From: Orenia marismortui DSM 5156
Lineage (GTDB): Bacteria > Bacillota > Halanaerobiia > Halobacteroidales > Halobacteroidaceae
Assembly (NCBI RefSeq): GCF_000379025.1
Contig: NZ_KB900621.1
Span: 96,336-160,335, forward strand
DNA length: 64,000 nucleotides
Reading direction: 5' to 3'
Shown here one piece after another: positions 34,466 to 43,611 of the stretch. The translations under genes were made by a program, and so were the position numbers. Position 1 is the stretch's first letter, and each line of letters starts with the position of its first letter. The notes under the pieces were generated by a model that searched no databases, was not told where the DNA came from, and saw only the letters and a list, made by a program, of their open reading frames with translations.

Positions 34466-35530
34466 ATGGAAGAAGAAAGGATAAGTGCAATACAAATATT
34501 GTGGATTTCAGTAACATTGGTTTTAGCTACAGCTGTTTTAACTATTCCCAAAATTATTATCAGTAAGGCTACTCAAACAAGCTGGATAGCAGTAATAGTA
34601 GCTGGGTCTATAGTAGGAATATTGCATTATATTATTTTAAGGTTGGCTTGTGATTTTTCTAATAATAGTTTTATTCAAGACTGTAGCCAGATTTTTGGTA
34701 AATTCAAGATCAAAATCATTTTATTGCCTTATATTTTACTAACTATACAGCTCTATATTTTAATAATTTATGAAGGTGTTGATTTTATTGCATATCTAAT
34801 GCCTGCTAAGAGTATTTTGGGTTTTTGGATTATTATTGTTCTCTTATCTTCTTATCTAGCTAATGGAGGAGTAGAGGTTATTGCTAGAGTGGTACAAAGT
34901 GCATCAATAATATTCTTATTATCAATTATAATAGTTTTAGTTCCTCATTTAAAATTTGTTCATTTAAATAGATTAAAGCCTATATCGCTAGATTTAAATA
35001 ATTTGTCAAAAGCAAGTATTGGTATTGCTCATTGGTTCTTAATATTGCCCAATATTTTATTGGTATTAAAGTCTTATTTTAAAAATAATAATAAGGCTAT
35101 TAAAGCTAGTTTACTAGGAAATATATTAAGTCAAATGGGACTTTTAAATCATTTGTTTATCTCTATAACTGTATTTGGGGTTGATTTAATTGATGCTTTA
35201 AGGTTTCCTTTTTATGAAATAACAGCGCTATCGATTAAGAGCTTAAATATTATAATTTTTATGGCTTGGATATTTGGAATTATATTAAAGGCTGGCTTAT
35301 ATTGTTTTATATCTTTAATTTCAATTAGAGAATATTTTAATTTAAAGGATTATCGAGTATTGATCCTACCCTTTGCTTTATTTACTATTGAAACTGGTAT
35401 TTTTGAATTTGACTTGCCTTTAGCATTATTACACTTTATACATATAATAATAGTTTTAGCATTAATCTTTGAGATCCCTTTTCTAATATTTTTAAGTATA
35501 GCTTATAGTTTAGCCAATAAAAGGAGATAG
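34466..35530 (+). CDS. GerAB-type spore germination permease (paralogue 3)
   Basis: 354 residues, about ten helices; N-terminus RISAIQILWIS, inner segments SNNSFIQDCSQIFG and KASLLGNILSQ, C-terminal YSLANKRR. First of four consecutive GerAB-type genes that lead up to gerA. The SD AGGTGG lies in a similar context (AGGTGGTTAAATG) to that of the next gene, consistent with duplication including the leader. Germinant specificity cannot be read. Confidence 0.82.
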   Translation: MEEERISAIQILWISVTLVLATAVLTIPKIIISKATQTSWIAVIVAGSIVGILHYIILRLACDFSNNSFIQDCSQIFGKFKIKIILLPYILLTIQLYILIIYEGVDFIAYLMPAKSILGFWIIIVLLSSYLANGGVEVIARVVQSASIIFLLSIIIVLVPHLKFVHLNRLKPISLDLNNLSKASIGIAHWFLILPNILLVLKSYFKNNNKAIKASLLGNILSQMGLLNHLFISITVFGVDLIDALRFPFYEITALSIKSLNIIIFMAWIFGIILKAGLYCFISLISIREYFNLKDYRVLILPFALFTIETGIFEFDLPLALLHFIHIIIVLALIFEIPFLIFLSIAYSLANKRR

Positions 35531-35609
35531 TTTTGAAATTTAACTAAGAATTACTTTGGTTTAATGATTCATAAATTTTTAGAGTATAAATCTTTAGATA
35601 GGTGGTTAA

Positions 35610-36683
35610 ATGATAGAAAGAATAGGTAGTATACAAGCATTTTTTTTAAATCTTAGTCTTATTTTATCAACTATTATTCTGCTTATAGCTAGGGAAGTAG
35701 TAGAAGTTGCGGGTCAGGTAGGATGGGTATCAATTATATTTTCTGGTTTAATTATTGGGTTTTTACAATATTTTTTATTAAGTTTTAGTTTTGAATTTTC
35801 TGAAAGAAGTATTATTGATGATTCTAAAATAATTTTCGGGAATTTTTGGGGCAGTATAATTATATTATATTATATTTTAGCATTATTCATAATTCTTTAT
35901 TTTATGATGTATGAAGCTATAGATTTTATAGGCTATGTAATGCCTGGAGGTCATAATCTAAGGTATTGGATTGCAGTAGCTTTATTGGCTGATTATCTAG
36001 CTTATAAAGGAATTGAGACTATTTGCAGGTTATGTACTTTAATTATGATTGTAGTTGTATTATCTATATTCACTATTTTTATATTAAACTATACAAGATT
36101 AGATTTTAAAGAACTTAGCCCTTTTATAATTGATTTTAAGAAAATTATAAAAGGGAGTATCTTTGTTAGTACATGGTTTATACAGCCTAGCTTTATTTTA
36201 TTGCTGTTTAAACCTTTTTTTAAAAATTCTAATAAGATTATTCAAAATAGTATTTTGGCAAATCTATTTATTCAAATTATAGTGGTAGTTTTGGTTATAT
36301 TTACTATAGCTATCTTTGGGATTAGATTAACTTCTACTTTAAATTTCCCTTTTTATAATCTAAGCAGATTGTCTATTTTGGGATTAGAGGTAGTTATCTT
36401 TATTAACTGGATTGGAGGAAGTGTATTAAAGGTTGGAATTTATTATTTTGCTATCGCTAAAGCTATAAGTGAATGGTTTGGGTTAAAGAATTATAAAATA
36501 TTACTCATACCAATTTCAATTATGAATATTTCTCTTGTTCTTTTTGGGGTAAATACCTCTTTGGTCAGGATATTATTTAAGATTAATGCTGCAGTGAGTC
36601 TAATATATATATACATTCCTCTAATAATATTATTCATATTTGGATATTTATTTAAGAATAGTTCTAATAAAGATATAAATTAA
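35610..36683 (+). CDS. GerAB-type spore germination permease (paralogue 4)
   Basis: 357 residues, about ten helices; N-terminus RIGSIQAFFLN, followed by SERSIIDDSKIIFG. It lies 79 bp after paralogue 3 with the same AGGTGGTTAAATG start context. A 270-bp gap follows (36684-36953) that holds only AT-rich sequence and no visible terminator. Predicted inner-spore-membrane germinant-sensing subunit with no A or C subunit of its own. Confidence 0.8.
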   Translation: MIERIGSIQAFFLNLSLILSTIILLIAREVVEVAGQVGWVSIIFSGLIIGFLQYFLLSFSFEFSERSIIDDSKIIFGNFWGSIIILYYILALFIILYFMMYEAIDFIGYVMPGGHNLRYWIAVALLADYLAYKGIETICRLCTLIMIVVVLSIFTIFILNYTRLDFKELSPFIIDFKKIIKGSIFVSTWFIQPSFILLLFKPFFKNSNKIIQNSILANLFIQIIVVVLVIFTIAIFGIRLTSTLNFPFYNLSRLSILGLEVVIFINWIGGSVLKVGIYYFAIAKAISEWFGLKNYKILLIPISIMNISLVLFGVNTSLVRILFKINAAVSLIYIYIPLIILFIFGYLFKNSSNKDIN

Positions 36684-36953
36684 TCTATTAAGGATTATTT
36701 TAAGAATGACCTTAAATATATACTGTGCTAAAAATAAGAGAATCTTTATAGCATAATTAGTGATAAGAAAATAGTTGCCAAACTTTTATCATAAATATTT
36801 ATTACTTAAGTAGTGAATATTAAATGATACATATTATAATTTAGAATTAGTGATTAGATTAAATAATAATTTAAATTTTATTTTTACTGAACTTAGGTAT
36901 TTATAGTATTAGAGGAATTTTAATAATTAGTAATAATATAATTAGGTGATAAG

Positions 36954-38024
36954 ATGAGTGAGAAAATAAGTGAATTGGAATTCTTTTGGTTAGGAATAGC
37001 AGTTATTTTACCTACTATTGTTATAACTGCTCCTAACATTGTAATTCAAGAGTGTGGTGGGGCAGGCTGGGCTTCAATAATAGCGGCAGGACTATCTATG
37101 GGTTTACTAAATCACTTGTTTTTAACATTAGGCTGTAATTTTTCTAATAAAAGTATTATTGGTGATTCTAAAGAGATGTTTGGACCTTTATTAGGAAAAA
37201 TAATTTTGATACCATACATTCTAGTTTTAATTATGACTAATATTATGCTATTAATCTTTAGTACAGGTTATATTACTTTTGTTATGGAGGAGTCATCTAT
37301 CACCGCTTTTTGGATTGCTATTAGTGTTTTAGTAGCATATTTATCATCTAAAGGGATTGAAGTTATAGCTAGAAGTAATACTATCGGTAGCTTTCTTTTA
37401 TTGACTGGTACAATTATTATTCTGCTAACAACTCCTTTAGTTACCACTTTAAAATTGTCTAGATTAAAGCCATTGATTTTTAATTTTAAGAGAATTATTG
37501 CTGGAAGTTTATATCCAGCTAGGTTATTCTTTTATCACTCTGTTATTTTAATAGTATTAAAGCCTTATTTTAATAATAAGAAAAGAGTGATTAAGGCAGT
37601 AGGATTTTCTAACTTAGTAATTCAGATATTAGTTAGTGTATTAGTTATTTTTTTAGTTGGTATTTTTGGAAGGAATCTAGCATCAATTTTAAATTTTTCT
37701 TTTCATAATTTAAGTGATCTATCATTGTCTGGTGTAGAGGTAATTACCTTTGTGATTTGGATTTTAGGTAATGTTTTGAAGATGGGGATATTTAATTTTG
37801 TGACCGTTAAATTAATTGCTGATTGTTTTGAGTTAAAGGATTACAAAAGAGTAGTCATTCCCTTTACCCTTCTTATTTTGACTTTAACGATCTATAGTAG
37901 TGGTATCTCTTTACCTGGATTAGTAACTAAATATTTTGTTATTGGTGTTTTAACAACTGTTAGTCTACCTACTATTTTATTATTGACTCTAGCATATGCT
38001 ATAGCCAATAGAAATAAGAAATAG
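36954..38024 (+). CDS. GerAB-type spore germination permease (paralogue 5)
   Basis: 356 residues, about ten helices; N-terminus KISELEFFWLG, then SNKSIIGDSKEMFG and C-terminal YAIANRNKK. SD AGGTG. The 34-bp gap to the next paralogue suggests one transcript from here toward gerA. Probable orphan B subunit or alternative partner for the GerA/GerC pair encoded 1-3 kb downstream. Confidence 0.82.
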   Translation: MSEKISELEFFWLGIAVILPTIVITAPNIVIQECGGAGWASIIAAGLSMGLLNHLFLTLGCNFSNKSIIGDSKEMFGPLLGKIILIPYILVLIMTNIMLLIFSTGYITFVMEESSITAFWIAISVLVAYLSSKGIEVIARSNTIGSFLLLTGTIIILLTTPLVTTLKLSRLKPLIFNFKRIIAGSLYPARLFFYHSVILIVLKPYFNNKKRVIKAVGFSNLVIQILVSVLVIFLVGIFGRNLASILNFSFHNLSDLSLSGVEVITFVIWILGNVLKMGIFNFVTVKLIADCFELKDYKRVVIPFTLLILTLTIYSSGISLPGLVTKYFVIGVLTTVSLPTILLLTLAYAIANRNKK

Positions 38025-38058
38025 TTAAATATATAATAAACTCATATTAGGTGATAGA

Positions 38059-38863
38059 ATGTCAGAAAAGAAGATAAGTAGCAGACAAGCATTTTTATTA
38101 TCGCTCAATGTAGTTCTAGCTACTATTTTATTATTAGTACCAAGTGAAGTGATTAAGGAGAGTGGAGTGAATGCTTGGCTAGCAATTATAATTTCTGGTT
38201 TTATTGTTGCCCCCTTACACTATCTAGTATTTAAGTTAAGCTGTGAATTTTCTAATCAGAATATTGTCCAGGACTGTATTGAGGTTTTTGTTAGTATATT
38301 AGGAAGAATAATTTTGCTACCTTTTATATTGCTAAATATAGAATTAACTATTTTAATTATCTATGAGAGTATTGGATTTATAGAGTTTGTAATGGCAGGA
38401 AAACAAATATTAGGCTTTTGGATTCTGGTAGTTTTAATGGGGGGCTATTTATCTTATAAAGGTCTAGAAACAATAATTCGCGTCAATCTATTTGGAATAT
38501 TAATTGTAATTTTATCAATTCTGCTTATTAGCTTTACTAGTTATAATTGGATAGAATTAGCTCGTTTAAAACCATTAAATTTAGACTTTAAGAGAATAAT
38601 TAGAGGCACTTTGTTACCAGCACATTGGTTTTTAATTATTCCTAATTTATTTTTGGGGTTTAAGCCTTTTTTTAAAGATAGGTTTAAGGTGCTTAAGATG
38701 AGTTTAATAGGAAATTTAGTTAGTCAGCTTTTAGTTAGCTTTTTAATAATGGTTACTATTGGAGTTTTTGGGAGTAAGTTAGGTGGTATATTAGAAAATT
38801 CTTTTTATCCTAGTATTAATTATTGCATATTTCTTGGAAAATAGGAAAAAATCTAAAGTGTAG
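38059..38863 (+). pseudogene. GerAB-type germination permease with internal out-of-frame deletion (paralogue 6)
   Basis: The frame beginning at 38059 (KISSRQAFLLS) follows the paralogues for about 250 residues, up to FGSKLGGILENSF, then stops early at 38844. In the +1 frame the same DNA (38805-38863) encodes ILVLIIAYFLENRKK, which is the family's normal C-terminal helix and tail (compare LLLTLAYAIANRNKK). About 90 internal codons are missing, and the ends are joined out of frame. The last two to three helices are lost. Probably a pseudogene; a truncated product is still possible. Confidence 0.82.
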
Positions 38864-38986
38864 CACTTAAGCTTAGATATAGTAAGGGGTAATATTAATA
38901 ATTAATCCAGATTTGTACACAATAATGCTAAAAGATAGAGTTATATAAATTTTAACTTTTCTATACATAAAAGGATGGGATAATGA

Positions 38987-40624
38987 ATGAGTAAGAAGAT
39001 AAAAAGGCCCTTAACAATAGAAGAGAAGAAGAGAAAGGATGAAGAAGAAGATTTAAAGGCTTTAAAGAAAAAGTACCAAAAGGGAATAGATATTAATAAT
39101 GTAAACTTAAAAAGTAGTTTAGAAGAGAACTTAACTTATATCAAAGGAGTCTTTAATAAAGTAAGTGACTTAGATATTAGGCGTTTTATTCTTGGCGATC
39201 AGCTACAGCTAGATTCAGCGCTTGTTTATATTGAAGGTATAGTTAATCAACAGTTTATTAATGATACTATCCTTAAAGAATTAATGATTATAAGTAGAAA
39301 TCAAGAATTAAAAAAATCAAGTAGAAATCAAGGTTTGATTGAATTATTGCCTAATAGTTTATTAACTATAGGGGTTGTTGAAAAGGTTGATAACTTTGGG
39401 AAGATCATAGAAAATATATTTTCAGGCCATGTTATATTACTTTTAGATGAATATGATTTAGCATTATCATTACCTATACCAGCCCGTGAAAGTAGAAATG
39501 TCAAAGAGCCTGAGACAGAGACAGTTGTTCGTGGACCAAGAGAAGGATTTGTAGAGAATATAGATACAAATTTATCTCTGATTAGAGCTAGAATCAAGAC
39601 TCCAGATTTAAAGTTAGAAGCAATTAGGCTAGGAAGGGTTAGTAAGACTGCTATTAATATTGCTTATATTGAAGGCACTGCTCCAGATGATTTGATAGCA
39701 GAGGTGCAGAACCGTTTGAAGAGGATTGATATAGATATGATTAATGAAAGTGGAATTATTGAGCAATTAATTGAGGATGACCCTTTCTCTCCCTTCCCTC
39801 AAATAGCTAATACCGAACGACCAGATGGATTGGCAGCAGCTTTGAATGAAGGGAGGGTTGGCATTATAATTGATGGGACTCCCTTTGTATTAATTGTTCC
39901 AAGTGTGTTCAGTCATTTTTTACAAGCTAATGAAGATTATTATCAGAGGTTCTTCTTTGCTAGTTTTGCCAGATTATTAAGATTTTTTGCTTTTCTTACT
40001 GCTTTATTAGGCCCATCTATCTATATAGCAATTACAACCTTTCATCAAGAGATGATTCCCACCAAATTACTATTAAGTATTGTTGCTTCAAGAGCAGGAG
40101 TTCCTTTTCCAGCTTTAGTAGAGGCCTTAATAATGGAAATTGCCTTTGAAGCTTTAAGAGAAGCTGGTTTAAGGCTTCCAAAACAGGTTGGTCAGGCAGT
40201 TAGTATAGTTGGTGCTTTAGTTGTTGGGCAGGCAGCAGTAGAAGCTGGGTTGGTCTCTCAAGCTATGGTTATTGTAGTGGCATTGACAGGGATTGCTTCC
40301 TTTATGATTCCAGCTTATAATTTTGCTTTAGGTGTTAGAATGATTCGATTTGGAGTTATGTTCTTGGCTGCTAGTTGGGGGATGTTTGGGATTACTTTTG
40401 CTGTCTTATTTCTCTTAATTCACTTATGTAGCTTAAGAACCTTTGGTGTTCCATATTTATCTCCATTTACACCAACAGATTGGGATGGATTAAAGGATAC
40501 GATTATTAAAGTACCAGAATGGTTTAAAAACAATCGTCCTTCTTATTTGGTAAAAACAGATCAGCAAAGAATTAGATCAAATGTAAAGCCATCTCCAGCA
40601 AAAGGTGATGATGAGAATGAATAA
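38987..40624 (+). CDS. gerA: Spore germination receptor subunit GerA
   Basis: A subunit of a GerA-type nutrient germinant receptor (545 aa) in the inner spore membrane. It has a charged N-terminal coil (~1-60), a soluble N-terminal domain (~60-310) and a C-terminal membrane domain with several helices, including the family segments DGTPFVLIVPSVF, PTKLLLSIVASRAGVPFP and RMIRFGVMFLA. The only intact gerA in the window. It overlaps gerC by about 14 bp, so the two are coupled. The C-terminal cytoplasmic tail is rich in Lys and Pro. Germinant unknown. Confidence 0.93.
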   Translation: MSKKIKRPLTIEEKKRKDEEEDLKALKKKYQKGIDINNVNLKSSLEENLTYIKGVFNKVSDLDIRRFILGDQLQLDSALVYIEGIVNQQFINDTILKELMIISRNQELKKSSRNQGLIELLPNSLLTIGVVEKVDNFGKIIENIFSGHVILLLDEYDLALSLPIPARESRNVKEPETETVVRGPREGFVENIDTNLSLIRARIKTPDLKLEAIRLGRVSKTAINIAYIEGTAPDDLIAEVQNRLKRIDIDMINESGIIEQLIEDDPFSPFPQIANTERPDGLAAALNEGRVGIIIDGTPFVLIVPSVFSHFLQANEDYYQRFFFASFARLLRFFAFLTALLGPSIYIAITTFHQEMIPTKLLLSIVASRAGVPFPALVEALIMEIAFEALREAGLRLPKQVGQAVSIVGALVVGQAAVEAGLVSQAMVIVVALTGIASFMIPAYNFALGVRMIRFGVMFLAASWGMFGITFAVLFLLIHLCSLRTFGVPYLSPFTPTDWDGLKDTIIKVPEWFKNNRPSYLVKTDQQRIRSNVKPSPAKGDDENE

Positions 40625-41828
40625 AAGGTTAATCTGCGTATTGATTTTATTAACTATATCCTTAAATTTAAGTTCTTGTGCTGGTAAAAGAGAGATGGAC
40701 GAGTTGGGAATTGTTGGACTGACCGGTGTTGATTGGCTTCCTGATGAAGGGAAGTATGAAATTATAGTACAGGTAATGGTACCTAGTAAAGCAGGTGGTG
40801 GAATGGGTGGATCGATTATCCAAAGCTGGAATGTCACTGCTAGTGGTAAGACTATGATGAGAGCTAGTAAGAATTTGAGGTCTAAAGTTTCTAAGAAGTT
40901 AGTCTGGTTTCATAGTAATTTAATAATTATTGGAGAGCAGGCTGCTAAAAAAGGGTTGAAGGATATAATAGACTTCTTTGCTAGAAATAAAGAGATTAGA
41001 TACAATAGTTGGGTATTAATATCACAATTTCCTATTAAAGAGACCATAGAGTCAAATCCACGCTTTGAATCTAGTCTTCCAGCTGAGATTACAGGTTTGA
41101 TTCAGAATAATCAAACAGACTGGTCAGAAAGTTATGCTCTTAATCTTAAGGATATGTTAATTAGATTAGCCGATGATGATTTTGATGAAGTTACTGGACG
41201 TCTAACTAACTATAAGCCCAAGTTACCTCCTGAAGGAACCTATCAGCAGTTAGATTTAGTAAAGAATATACCAGAAGATTTAAGAGATGTAATTGCTTTA
41301 TCCGGTGATGCTGTTTTGAAAGATGGGAAATTAAAAGGATGGCTTGATAGAGTAGAATCAAAAGGTTATCTTTTTGTAATTGATGAAATTGAAGGTGGAG
41401 CTATTGTAGAGTATGAAAGTGGAAAAGAGAAATTTTCAGCAGAAATATTAAGTAGCAAATCTGATTTAAAGCCAGAGATCAAAGATGGAAAGATCAGTTT
41501 TAAATTAAAGGTTAAGACTGATTTAGCAATCACTGAAGCAGTTACTAATTTAGACCTTACTAAAAGTGAGGATATTAAGAAGTTACAGAAGAACTTAGCC
41601 AAAGAGATTGAAGGTAATATTAAAACAGTTCTTTGGAGGGCTCAACAAGATTATAATGCTGATATTTTTGGATATGGAAATGCTGTTTATCGAAATGATC
41701 CTCAGAAATGGGAAGAGATAAAGGAGCAATGGGATCAAATCTTTCCTACAGTAGTTACAGATATTAAGGTAGAGGTTACTATCAAACGTTTAGGAATGAT
41801 CTCTCAACCAATTACCAAGCCTGAATAA
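40611..41828 (+). CDS. gerC: Spore germination receptor lipoprotein GerC
   Basis: C subunit of the germinant receptor (~405 aa). The signal peptide ends in the lipobox LSSC (Cys23 from the ATG at 40611), so it is a lipoprotein modified by Lgt. The Ger(x)C domain fills the rest, with the N-terminal motif REMDELGIVGLTGVDW. Several ATGs (40608, 40611, 40617) follow AAAGGTG; 40611 is chosen by spacing. It overlaps the end of gerA. It is followed 15 bp later by a small membrane protein gene. Confidence 0.92.
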   Translation: MRMNKRLICVLILLTISLNLSSCAGKREMDELGIVGLTGVDWLPDEGKYEIIVQVMVPSKAGGGMGGSIIQSWNVTASGKTMMRASKNLRSKVSKKLVWFHSNLIIIGEQAAKKGLKDIIDFFARNKEIRYNSWVLISQFPIKETIESNPRFESSLPAEITGLIQNNQTDWSESYALNLKDMLIRLADDDFDEVTGRLTNYKPKLPPEGTYQQLDLVKNIPEDLRDVIALSGDAVLKDGKLKGWLDRVESKGYLFVIDEIEGGAIVEYESGKEKFSAEILSSKSDLKPEIKDGKISFKLKVKTDLAITEAVTNLDLTKSEDIKKLQKNLAKEIEGNIKTVLWRAQQDYNADIFGYGNAVYRNDPQKWEEIKEQWDQIFPTVVTDIKVEVTIKRLGMISQPITKPE

Positions 41829-41843
41829 GGGAGTAGATGATAG

Positions 41844-42077
41844 ATGAAAATAATAGCTTTAAGCCTTTTCTTTATGTTTTTAATTTATTTTCAGGTTAAA
41901 GGATTAATAAAAAAGAAGGAATGGAAAGAGTTATTTGTCTATAGCCTATTAATGTCCATAGGAATTCTATATAGTTATGGGGTGCTTTTGGATTTAGACT
42001 TGCCTAATCCTATTTTGATATTATCAGATCTGTTTAAACCTATCTATGATTATATATTTGATCAATTATTAGCCTAA
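41844..42077 (+). CDS. Small two-helix membrane protein in the ger operon (possible D-type subunit)
   Basis: 77 residues with two hydrophobic segments (~3-20 and ~32-48) and a basic loop between them (KKKEWK). It is 15 bp after gerC and before the operon terminator, so it is clearly co-transcribed with gerAC. Small two-helix proteins in ger operons of Bacillus (D subunits) modulate receptor function; sequence identity to them is not evident, so the assignment rests on size, topology and position. Confidence 0.65.
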   Translation: MKIIALSLFFMFLIYFQVKGLIKKKEWKELFVYSLLMSIGILYSYGVLLDLDLPNPILILSDLFKPIYDYIFDQLLA

Positions 42078-42111
42078 AAAAGAGTTGAGGAATCTTCCTC
42101 AACTCTTTTTT
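42076..42111 (+). terminator. Terminator of the ger operon
   Basis: AAAAGAGTTGAGGAA pairs with TTCCTCAACTCTTTT, followed by a T run. Confidence 0.93.
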
Positions 42112-42116
42112 ATGTT

Positions 42117-42322
42117 TTGAGTTAGATTTTATATAGTAAGAGAATAGATAGAGATTGCGATACTTTAGTAACTAGTGACGAGTAACCAGTAAATAGTAAA
42201 TAGTAAATAGTAAATAGTAAATAGTAAATAGTAAATAGTAAATAGTAAATAGTAAATAGTAAATAGATTAACTTGTCACCTGTTACTAGTCACTCGTTAC
42301 TGTCTCTTTATACTTATTAAAT
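42117..42322. repeat. Heptad-phased palindromic element with expanded AGTAAAT tract (copy 7)
   Basis: Eleven perfect head-to-tail copies of the 7-mer AGTAAAT (42188-42264) are flanked by related units (AGTAACT, AGTGACG, AGTAACC) on the left, and by inverted ones (CTTGTCA, CCTGTTA, CTAGTCA, CTCGTTA) on the right. The whole is one palindromic repeat element in which one unit has expanded. Outer ends are approximate. Confidence 0.75.
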
Positions 42323-42323
42323 A

Positions 42324-43409
42324 TCATTTACCTCTCTTCCTCATAAAAAACTTTTTCAGATAATATACTACTAAACTGACTATGGGTAGATAAATTCCTA
42401 CAGCTATATTAATCCATAGTGAAGGACCTAAGCCAAACTCAAGATGTTGTATTCGACCAGGAGCGATAATGATTGATAGGTATCCTCCTATTATAGGTAG
42501 TATGATAGCTATTTTTTTGTATGAAATGTTAAAAAGATTAGAAAAGCCCTTTACTGCTCCATAGGTTAATAGTTTTATTTTTTTAAATAGGATTAAGGTA
42601 GTGCTTAAAGAGATAGAGAAATCAAGCTTTAGTAAGGTTCCATTAACTACCTGACCACTTCTAATTAAAGGGTAGCTTACTTGTTCTGATAATTTTACAC
42701 CTAAGACTGAGATTATAGTAATAGTATTTATAGTTAATATTAGAAAAGAAAAAATAATAGCCATAATAAAGTATTGCTTACTTTTATTATGATCGTTGAC
42801 TCTAGAGAATACCATAATAAAGACCACCAGTTCAGCCAGTGGGAAGGCTAATATTCCTGGATATATTTCCTTCCATACTGGAGTGAGTCCTTTAGCCAAA
42901 ATTGGCTGTAAATTTGTGAAATCGGCACTAAAGAATAACAAGTAAAGGGTACTAGGTGTTAGTAGTAAGAAACCTAATACAATAGTAAAGGTGGTTACCC
43001 TTGCTATAGTCTCAATATTATGATAAACACAATAGATTACTAGTATAATAGTTAAAAAAGTAATTGATTTTAAATTGGCTTGAGGTACTAGAAAGTGGCT
43101 CAGCTGTCCTGCAAAATCTCTAATATTTCTAATTGCTATGTAAAAGAAGAAGCTAGAATAGATTAACCCAATTAACCATCCTAAATATTTACCGAATATC
43201 TTTTTGCTTATTTCAATTAAGTTTTTATTTGGGTCTATAGAAGCTATCTTGATATAAATAATTGCTAAGAGAATACCTATTGGTATAGCAATTAACATAA
43301 CTAGATAAGAGTCCTGTTTTGCTTTAATACCAAGAGGAAATAAGATGGCACTACCAAGCATAAAGTTAATCACTATCAGAAAAAGCTGCAAGTTGGAGAT
43401 TTTTTTCAT
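42324..43409 (-). CDS. GerAB-type spore germination permease, divergent subtype
   Basis: 361 residues, about ten helices; N-terminus KISNLQLFLIV, with SAILFPLGIKAKQDSY as in canonical GerAB/GerKB proteins. It is closer to the interrupted copy at 31796 than to the plus-strand paralogues, so there are two subfamilies on opposite strands. The C-terminus is basic (FFMRKRGK). It is transcribed toward the gerAC operon and separated from it by the repeat at 42117. The SD is weak (GGAGTG). Confidence 0.83.
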   Translation of the reverse strand: MKKISNLQLFLIVINFMLGSAILFPLGIKAKQDSYLVMLIAIPIGILLAIIYIKIASIDPNKNLIEISKKIFGKYLGWLIGLIYSSFFFYIAIRNIRDFAGQLSHFLVPQANLKSITFLTIILVIYCVYHNIETIARVTTFTIVLGFLLLTPSTLYLLFFSADFTNLQPILAKGLTPVWKEIYPGILAFPLAELVVFIMVFSRVNDHNKSKQYFIMAIIFSFLILTINTITIISVLGVKLSEQVSYPLIRSGQVVNGTLLKLDFSISLSTTLILFKKIKLLTYGAVKGFSNLFNISYKKIAIILPIIGGYLSIIIAPGRIQHLEFGLGPSLWINIAVGIYLPIVSLVVYYLKKFFMRKRGK

Positions 43410-43611
43410 ATAATCACTCCGCAGATATATAATTAGTATAATTTATTTTTTGTATCTATAAGAATTTTATACCTATTAATAGTAGGCTTGAAAGTTTGTT
43501 TTTAATTTATATAACTATAAGTTGAAAAAATTAAAATTTATATGTATAACTCTGGTTATTAGTGTCAATGATAGTAATAGTAAAAATTGGAATAAATTAG
43601 GAGTGGTTAAG

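Noticed and set aside
42188..42264. Direct repeats as a CRISPR array
   Set aside because: The unit is 7 bp with no spacers and no cas genes nearby; it is a simple tandem repeat within a palindromic element.
43544..43573. Sigma-F/sigma-G promoter upstream of sigG (GTATA and AATGATA)
   Set aside because: The spacing is 18 bp and the -10 match is poor, so it is not reliable in such AT-rich DNA.
43522..43611. Longer SigG starting at 43522
   Set aside because: The added 30 residues do not resemble sigma-G; the ATG at 43612 has a good SD and gives the family N-terminus.
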